A stretch of DNA of 64,000 bases. It comes from Siphonodentalium dalli (lineage: Eukaryota; Mollusca; Scaphopoda; Gadilida; Siphonodentaliidae). The position numbers and the translations under genes are program-made. The notes under the pieces were generated by a model. That model saw only the letters and a program-made list of their open reading frames with translations. It did no database searches and was not told where the DNA came from. The stretch lies in NCBI GenBank assembly GCA_032622095.1, contig CP136067.1, positions 122,609,030 through 122,673,029 of the forward strand, given 5' to 3'. This document shows positions 44,843 to 56,456 of this stretch, piece after piece (the stretch's first letter is position 1; each line of letters opens with the position of its first letter).

Positions 44843-47325
44843 TCCTTTCATGACTGGAGCTTCCTGAAATTTTGCGAAATGCCAATGGATTCTTTTTATA
44901 GGAGCCTCACATATATAAGAGAATGCATTGGCCTAACATTATTTAAATTGCCCTTGTAAGCCAGTGCATTATTAGCTCAACTTTACTTTGTAAAGTGTGA
45001 GCTATTGCCATGGCTTGGTATCCGTCGTCCGTGTGTGCGTGTATGCGTGTGTGTGTGCGTGATGCGTCAACAATTTCCTTTAGCACGGGCTACAGTTCGT
45101 ACCTTTGGTCCGATTATTATGAAATTTGTCATGGATGTTGACATTGACATGTAGATGGGAACGAGTCATTTTGGGGTCATTCGGAAAAAAAACATGGCCG
45201 CCAGTGGCCATCTTGGATTTCAAAATTCAATCCATTAGCACGGGCTACAGGCCGTACCGTTTGTCTTATTGTCATGAAATTTGTCATGGATGTTAATATT
45301 GACATGTAGATGGGAACGAGTAATTTTGGGATCATTTGGCCAAAAAACATGGCCGCCGGCAGCCATCTTAGATTTTACTCTTTGCATGACTAAATCCTTT
45401 AGCACGGGCTTCAGGTCGTACCTTTGGTCAGATCATCATAAAATTTGTCATGGATGTTAACAATGACATGTAGATGGGAACGAGTCATTTTGGGGTCATT
45501 CGGCCAAAAAACATGGCCGCCAGCAGCCATCTTGGATTTTACTCTTTGTATGACTAAATCCTTTAGCACGGGCTACAGTTCGTACCTTTAGTCTGATCAT
45601 CATGAAATTTGTCATGGATGTTAACAATGGCATGTAGATGGGAACGAGTCATTTTGGGGTCATTCCGACAAAAAACATGGCCGCCAGCAGCCATCTTTGA
45701 TTTCAAAATTTAATTCATTAGCACGGGCCACAGGTCGTACTGTTCGTCTGATCATCATGAAATTTGTCATGGATGTTAATATTGACATGTAGATGGGAAC
45801 AAGTGATTTTGGGGTCATTCGGCCAAAAACATGGCCGGCAGCAGCCATTTTGGATTTTACTCTTTGTATGACTAAATTCTTTAGCACGGGCTACAGGTCA
45901 TACCTTTAGTCTGATCATCATAAAATTTGTCATGAATGTTAACAATGACATGTAGATGGGAAACGAGTCATTTTGGGGTCATTCGGCCGAAAAACATGGC
46001 CACCAGCAGCCATCTTGAATTTTACTCTTTGTATCACTAAATTCTTTAGCACTGGCTACAGGTCGTACCTTTAGTCTGATCATCATAAAATTTGTCATGA
46101 ATGTTAACAATGACATGTAGATGGGAACGAGTCATTTTAGGGTCATTTGGCCGAAAAACATGGCCGCCAGCAGCCATCTTGGATTTTACTCTTTGTATGA
46201 CTAAATCCTTTAGCACGGGCTACAGTTCGTACCTTTAGTCTGATAATTATAAAATTTGTTATGGATGTTAACAATGGCATGTAGATGGGAACGAGTCATT
46301 TTGGGGTCATTCCGACAAAAAACATGGCCGCCAGCAGCCATCTTTGATTTCAAAATTCAATCCATTAGCACAGGCTACAGGTCGTACTGTTAGTCTGATC
46401 ATCATGAAATTTGTCATGGATGTTAACAATGGCATGTAGATGGGAACGAGTCATTTTGGGGTCGTTCGGCCAAAAAACATGGCCACCAGCAGTCATCTTG
46501 GATTTTACTCTTTGCATGACTAAATCCTTTCCCGCTGGCTACAGGTCGTAGCTTTGATCAGAACTTCATGAAATTTGTCATGGATGTTAACAATGACATG
46601 TAGATGGGAACGAGTCATTTTGTGGTTGTTCAGCCAAAAACATGGCCACCAGCAGCCATCTTGGATTTTACTCTTTGCATGACTAAATCCTTTGGTCCGG
46701 GCTGCAGGTCATACCTTTGGTAGGATCTTCATGAAATTTGTCATTGACATTGACATGTAGATGGGAATTAAATCCATTGGCGCGGGCGGGCTACATGTAG
46801 TACTATTCGTCTGATAATCATGAAATTTGTCATGGATGTTAATATTGACATGTAGATCGGAACGAGTCATTTTGGTGTTGTTCGGCCAAAAATCATGGCC
46901 GCCAGCAACCATCTTGGATTTTACTCTTTGCATGACTAAATCCTTTGGTGCAGGCTACAGGTTGTAGCTTTGGTCGGATCTTCATAAAATTTGTCATGGA
47001 TGTTAATAATGACATGTAGATGGGAACGAGTTCTTATGGGGTCATTCGGCCAAAAATCATGGCCACCAGCAGCCATCTTGGATTTTACTCTTTGCATAAC
47101 TAAATCCTTTGGCACAGGTAAGACATTTCAATCAGCATCTTTCCTATTTCTCCATTTACTGTAAACCATTAAATTATTCCCCTACCTAAGTTGAGCTACA
47201 GTGTCATTGACACTTTCATCTTATATATGAGACTCACTATGGGAGACTTGCATATATAAGAGAATGCACTGGTACATGATCTTTAATGATGCGCCAGCGC
47301 AGCTCCCATCATGAAAGTGTTAACC
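44839..47325. mobile_element. Family A element split by the H array
   Basis: The left part (TTAATCCTTTCATGACTGG to CCAGTGCATTAT, 44839-44972) and right part (47199-47325, CATCTTATATATGAGAC...GAAAGTGTTAA) are two halves of one family A element, cut within its second palindrome. Confidence 0.72.
44973..47198. mobile_element. Family H element: TAGCTCAACTT ends and about 13 units of about 160 bp
   Basis: Ends TAGCTCAACTT (44973) and AAGTTGAGCTA (47188-47198). After a leader (GAGCTATTGCCATGG, GTGTGCG repeats) come degenerate units with landmarks TTTAGCACGGGCTACAGG, ATGAAATTTGTCATGGATG, GTAGATGGGAACGAG, AACATGGCCGCC. AGCA landmarks fall at 45237, 45401, 45565, 45720, 45883, 46048, 46212 and 46367, so periods are 163-165 bp with 155-bp variants lacking part of the CTTTGTATGACT block. 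No transposase frame. Confidence 0.8.
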
Positions 47326-47420
47326 CTTAATACCTAATCCCACTGAACACCTCGTGACATGATTTGACGTCTCCACCGTACTCCCTGGTGACGTGTTTTG
47401 AGGTGTATCCTACGTCCTAC

Positions 47421-47856
47421 GAGTTTAGTGAGAATGAGGTCCCCAGAGGGTGAATTTAGTTACGCTATCCCGCATAGCAGACTAGCATCACCAAATTCAC
47501 CCTCTGGGGACCTCATTCTGCATGGCCTCATCTGCTATGGGAGACATTGACTCAGATTGAAGTTTCCAAATTGTGAATATTGTGAAGTACACCCATTGGG
47601 AACCTCAATAATGCAATGTGTCGTCTGCCAGTTTGGGATATAGAGAAACGAAACTAAAATAAAATAGAATCTATGTGAAGAAGTTTCTTTAGAAATTTTA
47701 TAACAAAGAATCTATCCAGAGAAGATGGGGGCCTAAGCAGAATGAGGTCCCCAGAGGGTGAATTTAGTGATGCTAGCCCGCTATGCGGGATAGCGTCACT
47801 AAATTCATCCTCTGGGGACCTCATTCTGCAAATGAGAGGCACACTAAACTCAGGCT
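47421..47856. mobile_element. Family C long form, left tip lost
   Basis: GAGTTTAGTGAGAATGAGG (missing GTGCCTGTCATTTGC) to CACTAAACTCAGGCT. The second hairpin around 47739-47827 is near perfect with loop CTAGCCCGCTATGCGGG. Confidence 0.77.
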
Positions 47857-47998
47857 ATGCTATGTCACAGGTATTCCACAGACAAGTCAAATCACATTAC
47901 TAGCCAACTAGGTGTTAAAGGGTTCAGGTCAATTTTAATCCTATCTTTACTAAAATACTCATTGATGAGTAGTGTCAATGGAGACCAAGGGCCTTCAC

Positions 47999-48408
47999 CA
48001 CGCCTTGAAATACTGTGTCTCCCATTTGCAGAATGAGGTCACCTGAGGGTGAATTTAGTGACGGTGTCCCACCTAGTGGGCTAGCATTACTAAATTCACA
48101 CTCTGGGAACCTCATTCTGCTTAGGCCTCATCTTCTCTGGAAAGTTTCTTTATTATCAATTTTCTATAGAAATAGAATCTATGTGAAGAAGTTTCTATTT
48201 CTTTTTTAGTTTAGTTTCTCTATATTGCATATTTGAGGTCCCAAATGGGTGTACATCAGAATATTCACCATTTGGGAACTTCAATCTGAGTCTATGTCTC
48301 CCATAGCAGATCGGGCAATGCAGAATGAGGTCCCCAGAGGGTGAATTTGGTAATGCTGTGGGGTAGCATCACTAAATTCACCCTCTGGGGACCTCATTCT
48401 GCAATGAG
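47999..48408. mobile_element. Family C long form, right tip lost
   Basis: CACGCCTTGAAATACTGTG to CTCATTCTGCAATG. The second hairpin has a 6-bp loop (GCTGTG). Confidence 0.74.
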
Positions 48409-48489
48409 TACTCATGTGATGATGATAATACTCATTAATGTGTAGTTCTTTTAGGAAATTTTCAGATTATAACTTCAACAAACGACCCA

Positions 48490-50195
48490 AGGTCCATGCA
48501 GAGTTCAGTCCCCTATGCAGGACTTACCGCTGCCAGCACCTACACATAATGTGAAGAAACGTTGCATTTATTGATTTTTGATTTTTCTAGGTTACAATTC
48601 ATTCTGCATTATTCTGAGAAACAGAACTGTCCATATTCATTTGAAAATAGTCTAGATCAAGCCAGAATGAATTGTAACTGGCAAAACACTTCAATAAAAA
48701 ATGTTAGATATAATTTTAAAAATTACACTTGCTGGCAGCGTTCAGACATTGCTTAGGGTCTATTCTCATTGCACACGCGTGTGCGATTAATCGCAGCGTT
48801 TTTTAAGGTGCGTGTTAACATAACACAGAGCGATTCATGATCAATTATCTTCCTCAAACAACCACGTCCTATTCGTGACCAATCATCTTATGCAATCAAC
48901 CTCGTCATCGTGATAGCCGTTACAGAGAATGGCATGGTTCACTCGGTCACATATACTATCCGGGTACAGTCATTCTCATAACTGATGGGCGATAAAATAA
49001 TAAATGAAGTACGGAAAGGAAATGGCTTGGAAAGAAGTTTCCAACGTATAGCTAGCATCAGTGGTGTTTTTTGTAGAATTCAGTCGAATTATATTACCTG
49101 TCAGTCTCGCGCAACACTGTACCCAAGATTGTGAATATATAGATTGATAGTAATGTGCCGTTTAGCATGTGCGATCACTGATGATAAGCCGCCAATGGCG
49201 ATCAAATTGAAATCAATCGCTCATGCATGCGAACATCGTCCTGGCGACAGAATTCGACCTGAAACTATGCGTGTGTGACTCTTAAGGTCGAATTCTGAGT
49301 CCCATCACTTATTATATTTGAATGGTGGTTCGTCAATTATAGTACCGCGTTGTCGCTGTTGCCAGCGGCTATACAAATGAGCACTCGATGATGGGGGAGG
49401 GGGTCTGGAAAAAAAACGTTCATACACAGGGTTGAACATAAAAATCCCTCCCAACCATGGGTCTACATCCTCCCTACATGCAAATCTATTTGTTTTTCTC
49501 CCAACAAATTGGGGTCTCATCCACTCTTTCCCCATAATTTTTACTGGATATCATATGTTTGAGTACAACTGTTTTAAATGAGCTTTATTCAGAAAGACGA
49601 TTTTTGTCAGACCTAGCTAACTATAAGGTAAAATGTTGAAAGATCTAATTCAACCACTTGAATCGTACACTTTTGATAATCTTGAGTGATAATAACAATT
49701 ATATACATAAAACTCCTGTAATCTGGGTTGTGATCGTACTATATAGTGTTATATACGTTTCAAGCTGGAATAAAATATGCATATTTATGCCCAACTACAT
49801 GGAATTGAACCCTCTATTTCTAATTATAATTAGCTAGATATAATTGTGTCCTCAAAACTTATGTCATTTTGATGGCATGGCTCGTTATACTCAACTTATA
49901 CCTGAGTAAATCTAACTGAGGAAAATTAAAGTTAATGTGTTAGCATATATAGGCCTGTATGTGGTCACCCCAACCGAAAGTATCATCCTCCAACCTACCC
50001 TAGACCTGTGTATCAATGTGTTCGTCAGACCCCCACCCCTATTGGGGGAACTCTTAGCAGTGGGAGGAAGGAATGCCATCGAACACGCATATAGAGCCGC
50101 TCGACCTTAAAAAACGCTGCGATTAATCGCATGCGCGTGTGCAATGAGAATAGACCCTTAGCGAGGGGACTGAACTCTGTTTTGCAGCTTGCAAA
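48490..50195. repeat. Older foldback split by the PIF/Harbinger-like element
   Basis: GAGTTCAGTCCCCT (48500) pairs with AGGGGACTGAACTC at about 50163. GCTGCCAGCA (48530) pairs with TGCTGGCAGC (48730). GTTACAATTCATTCTG pairs with CAGAATGAATTGTAAC. The 1.4-kb element sits in the right arm. Confidence 0.68.
48756..50157. mobile_element. 1.4-kb PIF/Harbinger-like non-autonomous element
   Basis: TTA flanks both ends (48753-48755, 50158-50160). Inverted termini of about 54 bp begin GGGTCTATTCTCATTGC and include GCGATTAATCGCAGCG. A 3-bp TTA duplication with GGG ends is typical of PIF/Harbinger. GGTCGAATTC motifs occur inside, but there is no transposase; the frames of 60-76 codons look random. Confidence 0.78.
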
Positions 50196-50666
50196 CGACC
50201 ATGAAATGAAAGTTTCCAAAAATCAGGCCATTAGCCAATTTGGCCACCGACAGCGTGAACCATGTTTATAAGTGATCTAACGAGCGTAAGTTTGTCTCAA
50301 ATTATCGGGATCTACAGCCTCTGCAGTTAACTATATTGTTCCGGATGTGAACGTTTTTCTGTTCAAATTTGTATAGCAAATTGGCATTGTTATTGTACAC
50401 ATTGCCTCTGGGAGGGGGTCAAAGAATTGGGTAAAATGTCACACTGTCGCACTGACCTATAAATTTATATCGGCAGGCCCCTAGTCGCTCCGTCAGTTAG
50501 GTGGCTATAATCCATTATGCTGCCATAAGCCGTCCAGCCAGGGATGAGCCTTGAGGGCGACTTGACCGATATCTTATATAAATTGTGTCACTTCTCCCAA
50601 TTTTTGTCTCTGGGAGAACTGACTTTTCTCTCATATACCAGTGCATATACCAATATGCATTTAAAT

Positions 50667-51148
50667 TTAACCCTTTCAGTGTCAGGGGCCGATTTGAGTT
50701 GTATTGATCGGCCCTAATTTACGGTCTGTAAAATCGGCCATAAAATATAAAAAAAAAATTAAAAAAAATTAATTATTTTTTTGGGGTATGCTTAAATATT
50801 GAATTTTTTTGGGGTATGCTTAAACATGCTATAGCAAATTTAAAAACAAACTGGATAAAACCTTAGGGGCATGTTATTACTCAAAACTATCACCAAGTAT
50901 TCATAGTAATAATTTTGATGCCCATGAAAAACGTAGGATTCCCTGGCACTAAACCTACAAAATAAGTCTGTTAAAGAATATAAGAAAAAATTATTAAAAT
51001 TGTAAAAAATTGTCAAAAATAATAACAAATGATGAAAAATTGTTAGGCCAATGTATTCTCTTATATATGCGAGGCGACCTATAAGAGAATGCATTGGCAC
51101 AGGGTATATGGGTTGATACAAAAATCGGACCTGGCACTGAAAGGGTTA
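50667..51148. mobile_element. A-class element (CAGTGCC ends)
   Basis: TTAA at 50667-50670 and 51145-51148. Ends TTAACCCTTTCAGTGTCAGG / CTGGCACTGAAAGGGTTAA. One palindrome has lost its right stem. A duplicated TTTTTTTGGGGTATGCTTAAA is at 50777 and 50805. 482 bp. Confidence 0.82.
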
Positions 51149-51211
51149 AAATATATTTACTGATTATACATGGGCTAATGAATTTGTCTCAAACTGGCTC
51201 CTCTACAGAAA

Positions 51212-51656
51212 CAAGTCTGAGATTTGTGTGTCTGTCATTTGCAGAATGAGGTCCCCAGAGGGTGAATTTAGTGATGCTATCTGGCATAGCGGTCTAGCAT
51301 CACCAAATTCACCCTCTGGGGCAGTCTGGGGGCCTCATTATGCTTAGACCTCGACTGCTATGGGAGATCTAGGATTATATTGAAGTTCCTCAGTTGAAGT
51401 TGATGTTTACCCATGGGTCACCTCGATTAACCATGTTATCTTCTGCGAAACTTCCCAGAAGGGAAAAAGTATATAACTAAAAACAAATGTTAATTTGAGA
51501 CTATTGATATTTCCTAGAAGATGAGGCCTAAGCACAACGAGGCCCCCAGAGGATGAATTTGGTGATGCTAGCCCACTGTGCGGGGTAGCGTCACTAAATT
51601 CACCCTCTGGGGATCTCATTCTGCAAATGACATACACACTATTTAAAACTCAGGCT
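51212..51656. mobile_element. Family C long form
   Basis: CAAGTCTGAGATTTGTGTG to ATTTAAAACTCAGGCT. The first hairpin carries a TCTGGGGCAG duplication. Confidence 0.76.
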
Positions 51657-51987
51657 GACTGTAGTTATCTGTATTTTGCCGGATGTGAACGATTTTCTGT
51701 TCAAACTTCCCGGTTCTTGTCCAGCATATTGACATTGTTATTACCCACCTTGCCTCAGGGATGGGGTCAAAGAATTGGGTAATAACGTGAGCCTAATAGG
51801 ACATTAGTGTGGATTCGGTAAACAGATTTATGTGCGGTCAGAATTGGATTAATTCTCCGTCTCACAAGGCAATTATTGTCGGTCATCACTGACAAGCCAG
51901 AAGACCCAGTGGTTCATGGTGAACCAGTCTATGAAGTAATACTGGAATGATACAAAATTACTATTATATCTTCCAGTCTAGGAACTA
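51657..51987. other. No recognisable gene
   Basis: GGATGTGAACGATTTTCTGTTCAAA and GGGTCAAAGAATTGGGTAA here recur at 50341-50435. A dispersed repeat of unknown type, without coding content. Confidence 0.45.
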
Positions 51988-52619
51988 CAGTAAATTTAGC
52001 CCTAAATAATCGACTCCTTTACCACAGCAGAATTATGGGTAACTTTTCAGGATTTAGTCGGAAATATGGCTTGTTGCCATTCATCGGAAAGCTCTCACAT
52101 TTCCAAAAATTACAAATTTATAACAACAATTAATTTCTTCAGATAAAGTCAACTTTCTTAAAAAAATAAAAGTCTCATAAATTAAGTTAAATAAATTAAG
52201 TTACAATTTCAGGTTATTGATCTACACAGGTGCTATACTTGTGATGTATTTTATTCTTGCTAAAAATGTTTTATCTTGTAATTTTATCTTTTTATTGTTG
52301 TTATAAATAAAGCGATATTTGAGAATGAATAAGTGTTTCTAATGTTTTTCTTAAGTCTCCCCACTTCATCCTAATTGGCTGAAGTCTCCCTAAAAGTCAC
52401 TTCTCCCTGTTTTCAATCCCTAGCTTGGGCCCTGGGTTCACCTCTTTTGCAGACATCTGATCACTCATGATCACTTTGATTAACCTTCTGATACATGATT
52501 CCTGTTCATTCGGGGAGAGCTTTCCGGCGAATGGCAACAAGCCATATTTCCGACTAAATCCTGAAAAATTACCCATAATTCTGCTGTGGTTAAGGAGTCG
52601 ATTATTTAGGGCATTACTG
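51988..52619. mobile_element. Family B foldback with a 415-bp loop
   Basis: TA-flanked CAGTAAATTTAGCCC / GGGCATTACTG. The two normal arms are separated by about 415 bp of unique sequence (52099-52513) instead of the usual few bases. Either a later insertion in the loop or a longer ancestral form. Confidence 0.78.
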
Positions 52620-52790
52620 TAGGACTCCTACCCTTGTATTGTCTTTTTACCTGTCTGTTGTTTGCTCATTTTTCCTGAACACTCCTCCAAATAAATAATA
52701 GACCAATTCCATTGTATACTTTTTATACCCCCCCGCAACGAGTTGTGGGGGGGGGTATACTGGAATCAGCTTGTCCGTCCGTCTGTCCGT

Positions 52791-54984
52791 CAGACTTGTT
52801 TACTTTGAAAATCAGAAATAGGGAGATTCACCTTCAGAAATAGGGAGATTTGGATAAAAATAGGGAGATTTTATCTTCGATGGTAAATTACTAAAACATC
52901 ACGTATAGAAAGGAATTTATGGGCTACTATAAATAAAGAATAAGTTATTATGATTATATATGATTTTAGTTTATATATAAACTTAAAAATCAATAATAAT
53001 ATATTACAACATTAACAAAATAAATTAACAATATTCATCACATTCACAACTTACTTCTCACATTCTGAAGAATGCTCTTTCACATAAGATTTGAGGGCTG
53101 ATTTTGAAAGATTTAGCACATCCTGCGATGGCTGGTAATTAAAACAATCACCATTGTTGTTTATTTTACAGGCTAGCAGAGCACACAATGTATCGTTGAT
53201 TAACTCTGATCTAAAGCTTGTCTGTATCTTTTTGCAAATTGAGAAAACACGTTCGCTGTCAGCATTACTGTTTGGAATGGATAACACCGTTTTAACAACT
53301 AGTCCTAGGTGTGGAAATCGCAACTGTCCTGTGCTAGTAACTTTGGTCAATATATTCATCCAATACTCGTCGCTTCATTTGGTGGTCGTGCAAATGTTCG
53401 TTTATTCTTTGAACTTTGCCCCCGCTCTCAACATCACTGTGATTCTCGAAATAACCAATGAGGGCTGGCCATTGTTGGATAATTCTGCCGATACATTTTT
53501 CCAAACTTAACCACCGCGTTTTCGCATGTTTCAAGATTTTTGCTGTATCGATATCGGCGAATTCAACGAACTTTTTGTACTCCTCTTTCCGCTTTGAGCT
53601 TTTATTAAAATGGGAATAGATGTCACATAGTAAATCCTCCACTGGAACGGTGAGAGATTTCACTGCCTTCACGATACACAAGTTAGCAAGGTGACATATG
53701 CATCCCATATTAATAATATTCGGCTGAACCTCTTTTATTCTTGACATCACAGAGTTGTGTTTTCCCATCATCACGCTACAGTTGTCACTGGTAAACGAAA
53801 CAACAGAATTCCAACTTATATTACGGGTCTTCAATGCAAGGTCTAATGCTTCAAATATTGAATTAGCATTGCCGATATTGCATATTGGCATGTCCAGGAA
53901 ACGAGTCACAGAACGACCAACCTTTTCGTCTGCATACCGAACTAGAATAACCAGCTGCTTTTCTGAACCATAATCATTTGATTCGTCGATCAGAAGAGAA
54001 AACTTATCATTTCGGCAATGTTCGACAACACCCTGGTTCAACGTTGGAGCGAGTGCCCGCTTTGTAATCATAGTTGATTTAAGTCTTCCACATGCGTATT
54101 TGTCGGCAATTTTACTATCAGGAAACATCTTTTTACAAAGTTTTGTGAAGTGATCGGCAACAGAGAATTGTAGGTTACCGGTATGTTCAGCAATGAAATT
54201 AGTGAACATCACTTCCGCACATATTGTTTGTTGGTTGATATCTTCTCTGGCAGATGTGAAAAAACTTTTGACGGTCTGGTTGGTTTTGTTGACTTTTAAC
54301 TGACTTTCGTGTTGTGTTGTCTTACTATGCTTGAGCAGATTGTTTCTCCCGCCATGAGCGATGGATATGTGAGTTCCACAAAATACACACAACGCAAACG
54401 TCGGTCCTCGGTCACTGGATCTCACCCATGGCATTTCAACTTTCCAGACGTCACGGAACTTTGAATCATATTTGCGTTTTTTACTTGGCGTATCGGACGA
54501 ATCTAACTTGCGCTTTTTGGTCGGAGTTTCAGACATTGTGAACAGAGAGATTTAGACGTAAATGGTAGTAAATAAGTTATTTGTTATGACGAAAGAAAAA
54601 TGTGTTTCGTTATATAGTCACACATAAGCTTGTAAGGAAATCCGCCGTTTATGATATTGACAAATACAGCTTAGTTTCCACTTACTCTTTCCTCACTTTC
54701 ACAAAAGAATCAAAGCCGACATGAATACCAGTGTCGCTGGTAGGATTAGTCTAAATTGATTTATTGCACCTGCATGGCTTCATTGCGTGTGGTCAGCCGC
54801 CAGCTAATTGATTTTTGCGCCTGTTTTAGTCGCCACCGGGACAGCCTATTAATCACTGTAATTTTTTTTTTTTATTCTGGTATTGACATTTGAAATCGGG
54901 AGATTCTGTTTCCGGATCGGGAGCGCGGGAAGAGACGATTAAAATCGGGAGTCTCCCGCGAAATCGGGAGGGTAAACAAGTCTG
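52791..54984. mobile_element. hAT transposon, 2194 bp, complete ends with perfect 8-bp duplication
   Basis: Terminal inverted repeats CAGACTTGTTTAC (52791-52803) and GTAAACAAGTCTG (54972-54984). CTGTCCGT is duplicated exactly at 52783-52790 and 54985-54992. Subterminal AAATAGGGAG occurs three times near the left end; AAATCGGGAG and close variants occur four to five times near the right end, in the same direction. These are likely transposase binding sites. It encodes the damaged transposase on the minus strand. Confidence 0.95.
53051..54536 (-). pseudogene. hAT transposase with BED zinc finger, broken by internal deletion and frame change
   Basis: A 400-residue frame (54536-53334) starts MSETPTKKRK; its Lys/Arg clusters near 7-10 and 19-22 may be nuclear signals. 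A BED-type finger uses C50, C53, H70 and H76. The catalytic core shows IDES (D184), TSDN (D251), CICH (280-283) and the conserved TRW (W342). This frame stops soon after VLDEYIDQSY. The next 102 codons (53359-53051), in another frame overlapping by 26 bp, carry FPHLGLVVKTVLSIP, the NSNADSERVFS motif with the third acidic residue, and the C-terminal dimerisation helix. The W-to-SERVFS gap is about 87 residues; in typical hAT enzymes the insertion domain there is far longer, so a deletion plus frame loss is the simplest reading. Intron removal is less likely, as I see no good splice pair. Probably inactive. Confidence 0.88.
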
Positions 54985-55386
54985 CTGTCCGTCCATCTGT
55001 CGAGCCGTCCGTCCGTCTGTGGACACAATTTTGTCCGAGCTTTTATTCCTACATTTTCTGGTCAATATTTTTGAAACTTGGCACATATATTTAGTACCTT
55101 GGGAATCTGTGCACCTGCGATTATGAGGTCTGTCCGTTTTTTTTGGTGGAGTTAGCCCCCCTTTTTCAACTTACAAAATCTTCTCAAAATGCATAATTTT
55201 GTCCGAGCTTTTATTCCTACATTTTTCAGTCAATAGGTTTTAGGATTAGGATTAAGGGTTAGTAATATGGCTACTACATTCAAATAACATGTTGAATACG
55301 GGGGGTATACCTCAGTCCCATCTGGGACAGGCCCATCTGGGACAGGCCCATCTCTAATTTTGTAACTGGGTGGGCTATTCCATTTA

Positions 55387-55599
55387 CAGTAATGTCCTAA
55401 ATAATTGACCCCTAAACCACAGCAGAATTATGTGAAATTTTTCAGGATTTAGTTGGAAATATGGCTTGTTGCAATTCATCGCAATGCTCTCACCGAGAGC
55501 TTTCCGATGAATGGCAACAAGCCATATTTCCGACTAAATCCTGAAAAATTTCCCATTATTCTGCTGTGGTTAAAGGGTCATATACTTCGGGCATTACTG
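55387..55599. mobile_element. Family B foldback, complete
   Basis: TA-flanked, 213 bp. It belongs to a diverged subset with CAGGGTCATATACTTCGGGC-like right ends, shared with 56094-56282 and 57807-58019. Confidence 0.86.
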
Positions 55600-55785
55600 T
55601 AGTATAGAAAAGGTTAATATCCTATTTGAGCCCCATTGTTGTTTGAAGCTTAAAAATCAGTTCCTGTCAAATGATTATAAAAAATTGTGGTATTCAGTCA
55701 AATACGCTTTCAGACATGAAGCCATTTAATATAAAACGTCGCATAAGATAGAGGATTAGTGGAGGCAGAAAAGAGGATCTCACAT

Positions 55786-55915
55786 GAGTTTCTATTTTAT
55801 ACGGAATTTATCAACCGAGTTCACTAAATTCGATTTTGAGCCGAGGTTTACTGAGTCTCAAATAGAATTTAGTGGACGAGGTTGATAAATTACGTATAAA
55901 ATAGAACGAGTTTGA
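55786..55915. repeat. Foldback
   Basis: TCTATTTTATACGGAATTTA pairs with TAAATTACGTATAAAATAGA, and TCAACCGAGTTCACTAAATTC with GAATTTAGTGGACGAGGTTGA. Arms about 48 bp. Confidence 0.75.
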
Positions 55916-56093
55916 GATACGTTTTATCACATGATCAAATAAACGCGAAGCAACGCGAAGTATTCATCGAAAACAACAATCATAAACTTCAGCAATTGCA
56001 AGTCATTCAAATAATGGAGTGACGTCATCGCACGCGCTAATATTACACGTGTGTCTTACCAATAATTATGAAGCTGGTTTTGTGGGTTATTTA

Positions 56094-56282
56094 CAGTAAT
56101 GCCCTAAGTAATCGACTCCTTAACCACAGCAGAATTATGGGTAACTTTTCAGGATTTAGTCGGAAATATGGCTCCCCTAGAGCTTTCCGATGAATGGCAA
56201 CAAGCCATATTTCCGACTAAATCCTGAAAAGTTACCCATAATTCTGCTGTGGATAACAGGTCATCTACTTCGGGCATTACTG
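56094..56282. mobile_element. Family B foldback, inner stem deleted
   Basis: TA-flanked, 189 bp. The left arm lacks TTGTTGCCATTCATCGGAAA, so the loop pairs differently. Confidence 0.85.
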
Positions 56283-56456
56283 TATAGAAAAGGTTAATAT
56301 CCTATTTGAAGCCCCATTGTAGTTTGAAGCTTTAAAATCAGTTCCTGTCAAATGATTATAAAAAATTGTATTATTCATTCAAATACGCTTTCAGACATGA
56401 AGCCATTTAATATGAAAAGTCGCATAAGATAGAGGATTAGTGGAGGCAGAAAAGGT

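Larger units (their letters stand above)
52730..55311. repeat. Dispersed GGGGTATAC repeat split by a hAT element
   Basis: Left part GGGGGGGTATACTGGAATC...GTCCGTCCGTCTGTCCGT ends at 52790. The right part resumes at 54985 with CTGTCCGTCCATCTGTC, TTGAAACTTGGCACA and ends near ACGGGGGGTATAC. A C7/G9 dyad around GCAACGAGTTG marks the left edge. Confidence 0.65.
55600..56456. repeat. Duplicated segment downstream of two family B copies
   Basis: About 175 bp (55600-55774; TAGAAAAGGTTAATATCC...GGATTAGTGGAGGCAGAAAA) recurs at 56283-56456, offset about 683 bp. Each copy directly follows a family B element. Divergence is low but visible. Confidence 0.85.

Noticed and set aside
44973-47198. Helitron assignment for family H
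   Set aside because: It has inverted ends and lacks a TC...CTRR terminus. No replication-initiator sequence is present.
53154-53510. 118-codon + strand frame
   Set aside because: It is antisense to the C-terminal part of the hAT transposase.
52791-54984. Family C as the non-autonomous partner of the 2.2-kb hAT element
   Set aside because: Family C ends (CAAGTCTG...CAGACTTG) are the reverse orientation of the hAT ends (CAGACTTG...CAAGTCTG), and the following bases do not match. The similarity is probably accidental.
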